Source: Tribonema minus
Taxonomy: Eukaryota; Sar; Xanthophyceae; Tribonematales; Tribonemataceae
Length of the DNA: 64,000 nucleotides
Reading direction: 5' to 3'
Assembly: GCA_017506865.1 (NCBI GenBank)
Contig: JAFCMP010000528.1
Span: forward strand, 620,001-684,000
Under the pieces are notes generated by a model. That model was not told the origin of the DNA and made no database searches. It worked only from the letters and a program-made list of their open reading frames with translations. Shown here piece by piece: positions 47,801 to 56,800 of the stretch (its first letter is position 1; each line of letters begins with the position of its first letter). Both the position numbers and the translations under genes were made by a program.

Positions 47801-50800
47801 CGCGTGTACGTCCTGAAGGCATCCAACGTCAAAGGCACCGGGCCCGACAACCGCAACAACCCATATATGTCGCTCAAGCTGGGCAACCAGACATTGAATG
47901 ACCGCGAAAAGTGCTTCAAGGACCAGGTACGTATGTATGAGTGGCATTTGGTACCGTGCCGATGACAGCACACTGATGGGAAAAAAAGTTATACTACGCT
48001 TGTGCTAGAAAAACGTGACCAATGTGGCCAACTCTTGCTCAGTCAACAGCGTGAGACAAATCTTCAGTAAAGCTTATGGGGCAGGGCTGTAGTGTGTAGA
48101 TGACACGGCAGCAACTGAGCCGAACAAGCACGTATACCTGAAGGGACCATTGGGAAACGCTTGTTTGCCTTGGTTTGTATTGCAACTGAGCTGATGAGAC
48201 TGCTTGCTGTGAAGTATCTATATTTGGGGGACCATCAGGCAACTCATTGCTGCCTTGGTTTTGTGCCGTAACTCCTGTGAGCTGACTCTGCACTCATGGG
48301 GTCAGATCATGTATCATCCCAGTGTCTCAGATCATTGAAAATTTGAAATGAGCATGACGATTCAGCGATCATGCATTTGTATGTGCAGTCATTTGCTATC
48401 ACACCAAGTGGTTCTGAGCTGTGACTTGCTTTGATGCCAGGCACGATCTATAGCTGAAGCTCTTTCTGTTCGCGCAGGGTAAGGAACTGCGCATCTTGCG
48501 CTGCTACTCCATGGATGCTGTGTTTCCGGGGCCCTCCAAGCTGAGCATCAGCCTGTACAGCAAGGAGTTCAGAGATGAACTGCTTGGCACCACGGTCATC
48601 GACCTGGAGGATAGGTGGTACAGTGAGGTGAGGGTGCACCATCAATGTTTTGGGCACGGTCAAGCTTGGCTGGATCAAGTGATTCACATTGCGGTGTGTA
48701 GAACAAAACGCATGCTGTGTGAATTCAGTGCACATTGTGTGCCTGTGCAAATGCAAAGTGCAGTGTGTATTGCCGGGCTGGACCTTTTTGTGCGAGCTGC
48801 CACAGCACAGGATAGAGACACCACTGCGCTGGCAATCAGAGACGCCAGCAGGCTCGCACGCCTGTCGGCCAGCGCTGTCAGAGACGGCCATCACCCTAGA
48901 AATTGCATCTAACCCTACCTCATACATTCAGCCCTAAGCTAATGCTGGAAGCCATATCATTGAGATTCCTACCATGGATGACACTTGCTGCTTGGTCAGA
49001 ACACTGGCAGCAAGTACCCACTGCCGAAGCCCGTGCAGATAGTATTGCAATCACAGTTTGCCTACTACTGTGCTTTGCTTTGAATGCATCGCTTTCATGC
49101 CTGCAAGATGCTGTGGCGCACCATAGGTGATGGAACTCGATTGGCACGAAAACTTGAGCGTACCACGTTAAAATAGGGCAGGTGGCAGAGTTGTTACACA
49201 AGGGCTTTGCCTCTGATGGGAGCTCTGGTCAACTGATGAACACAACTGCCGTTTGCCCTGTTGAAGTAGGCTTGGCGCCAGGGTACGCCGTGGGCGATGG
49301 AGCCAGACGAGTTTGGCGACTTCAGCTACGAGCAGCAGCTGGCCATGGAGCGGGACCTGAACACTCCTGTGGAGCTCAGGGAGCTGTGGAAAGAGACAAG
49401 CAGCAATCCACAGGCAAGGCTGCGAGAGACGTGGTTTTGTGGGCAATACTTCCATGTCCTACTGCAATTACATGAGGTAGGTCCGCCTCCTTGTGGCAGT
49501 AACATTGAGCATGAAGCATGACATGTGGATGTAATGAGTCTGGCATTGGGCTCATGCGGCAATTGTGGCTCTTGGATACTCTGTTTGAGACATTTGAGCA
49601 CGGATCAGATTGCATTCAAACCGTCAACGCACGTGAGATTCAGAAGGTCGGCCAGCCAAAGGCCCTGCAGGCCAGCTACAGTACAATCAGCAGCAGCATG
49701 CATCTGAACCTGTACTGGGAGATCAAGCACAATTGTACATGAAGACATCATGGAGCCTTCAGCACGGGTCACCATTAGGATGCATGCAAGTTGAATTGCG
49801 GTTGAAGCTGCGGCTGAAGCTTGCACTGGTCTCTATGCGGCTGACTGTACAGTCTCTGATCCCTCTTCAATAAAATACTTCATCTGGGATGCAGTGGGAT
49901 CTGTGATTGTTACCGCACTGCTTGCAGTACTCTTCTTGACGAGCAATTAGCAAATTCATGAGGTTGGGCGTTAAAAAGGGCCAACATGGATATGCAAGCG
50001 GTTCTTGATATGCTGTCATTCAGCGAAATGAACTTCCGGCTGTCAGTGCCATGACTCTTTGTATTTTCTGTTGCTTTTGTTGCTGCACATGATGATGCAG
50101 GGCACGCTGAAGATGTGGCTGGACATCGTGCCCAAGGCCACCATCGACAAGCACCCTAAGGTGGACATTACGTGAGTATGAGCACTGATGATGTGTTGCA
50201 ACAGTGAGCAACGTAGCCTACAGATCGCGGAAGTAATCTTTGCCCCACTGCTGCTGATAGTGCAGGTGTGAGTGAGCGTGGATTATTTGCGCCATGTCAC
50301 CTCAAGCTGGCACAATGGCAGAAAAGGCCACATACAGGTGTTCTGGGTCAACGTGCTCTGTGGCGCTTGAAGTTTACAGATGGACCGCTCCTAGTTTGCT
50401 CAGTGACCATGCTGCGTCCCCATGCGCATTGTGAGACGGATGCTAAAGTGCTAGGCTGGGATGTGGGCTACAACAACAAGCAGAGCTAGGAGTAGGGCGT
50501 ATTGCAAAGTGTATAGGCTCACGTTCATCATCAATTACAGCGGTACAGGTTAGACGCTTGTAGCTCAAGCAGGGGCTACAGGTCATCGTTTTGCTTCCCA
50601 ATGAGGATTGGCAACTGGAAGATGCCACATGGCTATGTCTTGCATTGCCTGGCACACATGTATTGTTTACACCAGACGCTGACCGCATGCCCCCCCCTCC
50701 CCCCCCCCCCACTTCCCTCCGCTGTCGCCCCCTTTGTCACTTCATCAGACCACCGCCGGCGCTCCCTTGTGAGCTCCGCATCATCATCTGGAAGGTAACT

Positions 50801-53800
50801 TGTGCTCACACCATTTTCCTTAAGATTGACAATCAGTTCTGCCAGCATCACAGTAAGGATCAAATATCTGTTTGGTGAACATGCTCCTGCACGGCCCTTT
50901 TTCACTACGATGGGGAACGGCAGGCAGAGTGGCATATAATCTCATTTGTTACAAAATGGCAATGACAAATTAATGTTGCGCTAGAATGGCGTGGCAAGTG
51001 GTCACAGTTGTTGATATGCAGCATCTGCAGCCGTTTCCGCATGTCATCAGAGCACTCATGTGATGGCAATGCATGACCATCGGAGAACGGCATAGCTGTG
51101 TCTACATGCTCATGTCAAGTCAGCAATGTTAGTCTTGGCGCAACATGCATAGGTGCCGTGCGTCGCTCACTGTGAAGTCAGTGTCGCACGTGCAGATCCT
51201 GCTAGAGATACAATTAGGCACAATGCAGTCGTCAGCACAACAATTTCAACGAAGGCCGCATCCTGGGACCTGCTGCGATACTCCCGCCCCAGCCACCCCG
51301 CTTTGAGGTAGAGCAGCAAGGTCCACATCTTCGCCTCAGGCTACCCCTTGTACTTTCAACCCTAGCCCTAATCAGTCAACCCTACCCCGCCACTCCTGTA
51401 CTGCGTTATGAATTTGTGTTGTGTTTGCAAATTGTGGCATTGCTCAGGTGCGCAACTGGGAGCGTCCCGGCGACATCATGACGGACATGACGGACCTCTT
51501 CCTGAAGCTCAAGCTAGGCGCCGGCAGCGACTGGCAGTCCACAGTGAGTCACTGCCATCTGTATTTAAGTCTTCTGAAGTAGTGTAAGTGCATCACATGC
51601 TGTAGTGTTTGTACATGCGCACGCAGCTGCTTCGGATCTGCTCGACAGGCAAGTACCGGCCGCCACATTTGCACCTGGAGGCGCCTCGGGGCAGCGCCAG
51701 CGAGACGCAGAGCAGGGCCCTCACAAGCTGTGAAGTGTGACGGTTGTTGACTCGTATTGTTCTTTATACCTTTGGATGTCGTGAATCATGCATGTTTTGC
51801 TCATGCTGATGGCGGAATGAACATAGTCAGCACATTTTCATGGCATGAATGGCAGTCTACGGAAGCAGGGACAACAGTCGTGCAAAAGAGGAGCTCATGA
51901 TGTGTGACAGCAGCAGTACAAAGCTGAGCGTTCTGTTGGTCCGCCATGGGATCACATCAAAGCCCATGTAAATTGCACTTTGGTGCTTTCATACCTGCTG
52001 TTGTGGTGCACGTTGTAACTAAGCAGGCCTATACTTCCGTGTCAGCACCAGTCATTCTGATGGCTGCGACCACAGCTTCACGCTTCTTCAATGTACGTAT
52101 TGTAACTTGCTGCATGAGTGTAACCCTATCTGTACTGAATGACCTCAGGACACACACCTGCGTGCCACCAAGTCCATGGCCTTCAACTGGCGCATGAAGT
52201 GGGATGTGGATCTGCCCTTGGACGCGGACAAGGCAAGTGATGACAGCAAAGCAGAGCACCGCTGCTCAGAGATGACTCACAAACACAGTACACGCCAGTG
52301 CGGCGATATGACTCACACAACGAGAAGGTCAGTCTGGTGTACTACAAGTACATCAGTCCTCCAAGCTGAGTCACTGGCAGTGCTCCGAGGTGACTCACCA
52401 GCATCATCAGTGCTCCGAGATGACAAGATACTATGTGGAGAAATGCTTCTTCTGAGTGTTTTAGCAGGTGGGCCCAGCACCAAACAGGCCAACGAGTGGG
52501 GCTATCAAGTGTTCACGACTATCATATTATTTTCTGGTGGCCTGCGGAGGAATCAACAGCCAGAATCATGTTTGCGCCTTTGCTTTGACATGCTCAGCAA
52601 GTGGTTTGACAGCCAGCCAGGATGTTGAACGCACACACTAGTGCTTTTGCACTGTGTGACTGATTCCGCACGTTTACTGTAGCATTCACTGCTCTCGAAC
52701 GCAATGCCACAGTGTACAATTTGCCTGTTGCACAGGTGTGATCTTGCTAAAGCTCTTTGTAAATGCACTAGCAGTACTTGCTTATTCCGCACACTGCTTG
52801 ACTCATTTGCCGGGGGTGATGCCATGCTTTCTTAGTGTGGCTGCGATGCTTGCAGAAGTCGTCAGCACTCAAATGTATTCGATCTCAGCCTGTGCTGCTC
52901 AGTTTTCATCACATTTGCTCACCCTGATGCCCTTGGGATGTGTACATTTTCGTCGATGACAATTTGTACATGGCTCCAAACCGACATAGAAGTATTTCCC
53001 TGCGGACTGGGGCCAGGGCCATGCCAACATCCATGCATTGGGAACATTTGCTCTGCCATCCACTTCACGGTGACACCATTCTGCTCAACAACCGTGCTCT
53101 TGCTCACGTCAAATGCTCATCTTGCAGGAGGGAGCCAGCACTCTGACTCTGCAGGCGTGGGACTTCGATGCACTATACAACGACATGCTGCACGAGGGGC
53201 AATTCGACCTACAGGGCTTCTTCTCGGAGGTAGTTGTCATGCACTTCGATCGCTTCCAGTTGTCATGCACACATCTTGCCATAGCTTCACAAGGGCTCTT
53301 CTGCATTCCGACAGGCCAGGTGGTGTGCTGTGACTGCATGTTGGCCCATGACATGTTCGCTGCGGAGCAGGTTGGCAGTTTTTTCCTTGCAGCGTGCCAT
53401 TTCAGGTGTCATATATACCTCCACGGCTCGTGTACAACAGCGCTACAACAATGCAGCATGCAGGCTACAGGAGCGCACCAGGCGCGCAGCCTAACAAGAA
53501 CCGGCCAGCCTCATTTTACCTCTTTGTGTTATATTCATGAGGCACAGATGGTACGCATCTAGGTATAACGCTGCTTGGCCTCCATGGCCTAGCGTGAAAA
53601 GGCACAACATATTGCAACACATCGGTATGAAGCTAAGCTCACCCTAGCTGCCAACCCGAGATGCCCTTTCCACTGCCACATGTCTGGCGTCCCGTGATCC
53701 GTGCTGCTCTCAGCGCATGAATTGTTGGTTCGTTCGCGCGCCATGTCTGTGGTCGCTGCCACGTCTGTGGTGATGTGTGAAATGACTTTTGCGTGTGCTT

Positions 53801-56800
53801 GTTTGCTGGAATTGGTGATATTTTGAACTTGTACCGAAGGTGCCGCCAACTTTCTTACTTCAACATACCCTCTGCCGGTACTGTTGGCGGTCACGTTCTA
53901 TACAAATCGATGTCATGCTGCCCCTACGATCTGCGGCGCGGCAGGCACTGTTGAACGCTGATGATGCGGATGTGCAGCTGTTTGCCATGACACCCACCGA
54001 GGAGGCGGTGACGTTCCCTGTCGCTGTGGAGCGCTTCCGCCAGCGTCTTGCCGAAGGTGAATGCATGGAGCCTTTAAAGCTGATGCTCCCCTGATATGAT
54101 CAAGACTTGAAATTATTGATGCCAATCACTCAGCGTCCAGCCTAAGGACAATACGTGATCCCTCGAAGATTTGAACTTGTCGATTGTAGTTGTCAATGAC
54201 GCCTATCGGTGCAATCATTGCCTTGCAGTTGAGCACTGCTCATTTTATTTTATACTGCAAAGCTCGCGTTGCGGTTCAGCACCCTGTTGCTGCGTACAGC
54301 AGCACTCACTGGCACTCTCTGGTGTCTACTCATAATGACAGGCTGCTGTAGCACTTGCCATCTATCCCAAGATATGCCGAACCTCAATCACTGCCGCTTA
54401 AGCAGTTTTATCTTCTTTCCGTTCAATGCTGCGCATTCCACCACCGATAGTCCTGCAAACACTTGTTGCGGCTGACTATATATGACCGCACGCATGTCTT
54501 GCCTGTTTTCACCCTTGGCAGCTGCACTGATGAGGCAAGAGGCATCGACAAGGTATGCTGAATACTGTTTGGTGGTTGCTTGTGCTGCAGCATTGCCCCG
54601 ACAATACCACGGGAGCTCGTGCAAAGGCACAGAGCACAGCGCTGACACAGTGGCCTAGGGGTAGGGTCTGTGCACAACTAGGTGACATTTGCTTTTTTGA
54701 CAGCATTCTCTTGAGAACTAGCATGGCAACATTGACGTAACAGCAGTGAGACGCTGTGGTGCATTACAAATGCACTGAGCAGAAAATAGCAGAGTGTAAG
54801 TGTTTGTCCTGCTTGGCAATTGACTTTGCTTGTGACAGCAAGAGGTCAGATGCGTGCGAGTCGCGTCAGCTGATGAAATGCACAAGCACTCAGCACCATG
54901 CTACGCGCAATCATCTCGTGCGAAGCAGGTAGCATTTGCTGGTACGTACAACCGCCTGCTTTGTCATGCTCTACGTTCCATTGTCATTGCGTCAGATGTG
55001 AGCGAAGCCATACCTGTGACCGATTAAAACTTGGTATTTGACAACAGCCACCACACCGGCACAGCCACCACACCAGGCAGCAAGTGCTCGCTCTGGCTTG
55101 TCCTTGTGCTGTTTCCAGCGCTGGGCTTTGAGAGCATAGGTAGCACCTATACTTGTAGAGTGCCTCCTGCTCTGAAGCAACCCAACAGCGATGCATTGCC
55201 AGATCAAACGGTGTATAGGTCCACTGATACAGAGATTGGCATCCGACACTTTGAGTCCAGATTGCAATAGTTGATTCCAGGTCACACATCTGCCAACGGT
55301 GCGTGATTTTTGTGAGCATTACCTTGACCTAATCTTGTCACAACATCATCGTACACAGGAAACAAGCGTTATGCTGGTGCTCGTTACTTCATGTCCATGA
55401 CCATACCTACTGTGCCAGTTGTCAATTCGCTGTTCTGGACATTCAATCCATGCAGGAGAGACCAGGCAGGAGACCAGGAAGCCGACCTGGAGGCAGCTGA
55501 GCAGCTGACGCAGACCAGTGAGAAGAGTTCTCTGCTCCGCCATTCAGCGGTGAGACTGGGTTGGTCAGCGGCTCATATGGTCTTGCATCGCTGTTTGTGC
55601 ACCCAAGGGTCCGTTGTAGGTGCACCATCAATGTGCATTGCACCCACCATTTTGCCCCAGGTCAGCCATCAGTGATGACTCCAGAGTCATAGGTTTCATT
55701 TGACGTCATCTGCTTGAGGAACTGCATTTTCCTGCGTTCTGATGCCCTGTCTTGTGTGTAATGCGTGCGTCTGCACCTTCAGCGACCTATGCACCTCGCG
55801 ACTGCACAACTTTACCTGCGCTGTGGTGTGTGCATTCACCACCCCCTGAACCTGCGCATGTCCTTGAACTTTCACAGCTGGAATACGGCAGCACCGTGCG
55901 GCGCAGCTCCTTTGGCGGCCGCAGCGCGATCTCCTTGACATCGACCGGTGGGCCCAGGCGCAGCAAGGGCAAGAAGAAGGTGATGCATTTGTTGCAATGT
56001 TGATCAAAGCGCACCGACTCGTGCAAGGATAATATTTGAAGGAATCCTGCCACCCGAGCCTTTTTGGCGGGAAAGGATTAGGGTAAGCGATGAAGCTACT
56101 GCGGGACGTTCAGATTTCAGAAGGCAAGCAAAGTGGAGCTTCTGGCCGTAGGCACAAGCACTGCCTTGCGGCGCACTTAAACATGGTATCGCAGCACCAT
56201 TGAACCTTGCTGCTGCAAGACTTCAAACAGCCTGAGCATGCCTATTGCATGATGGAAGTTTGTTTCAAACCTGTGTGGCTGTGCCAGTGCATCATTGCTG
56301 ATTGAGTACATCCTTTCACGTGTGCATACATGGCAGGGTTCAATATAATAATTCTCCATGCTGCCATGAACACACTGCTGATGAGGCCATACACTAGCAG
56401 TTTGCGCCCTGGCTAAAACGCACACGCATGGTGCTGGTAGTTGGGCCAGTGCAGCGACAAGGTGCTGTTGCATGCTAGGCCGGTGCACATGAGAGCAGAC
56501 CCAACAATGGTGGGGAAGCGCAATGTCCATCAGCGCATAATCCACTGATAAGGAACCTGCGTGTAAGGCTGGCTGCAGTGCAAAGCATTGCTTGCACATT
56601 GGCTCACAAGAATACAGGCTTTGAAACTGCCATGTGTGCATGCCTCAGTGCCAGTTACATGGTGTGAAGCACTTGGAAGCCCACTTTGTCAAAACAGCTC
56701 ACCTGACCTCTGCATCCTGTGTTTCTGCACTATATCGCGCAGATCAAGATGTGGGGCATGTTCAAGGAAGGCATGGGGTTTGGCCCTGGCCCTGCCAACT

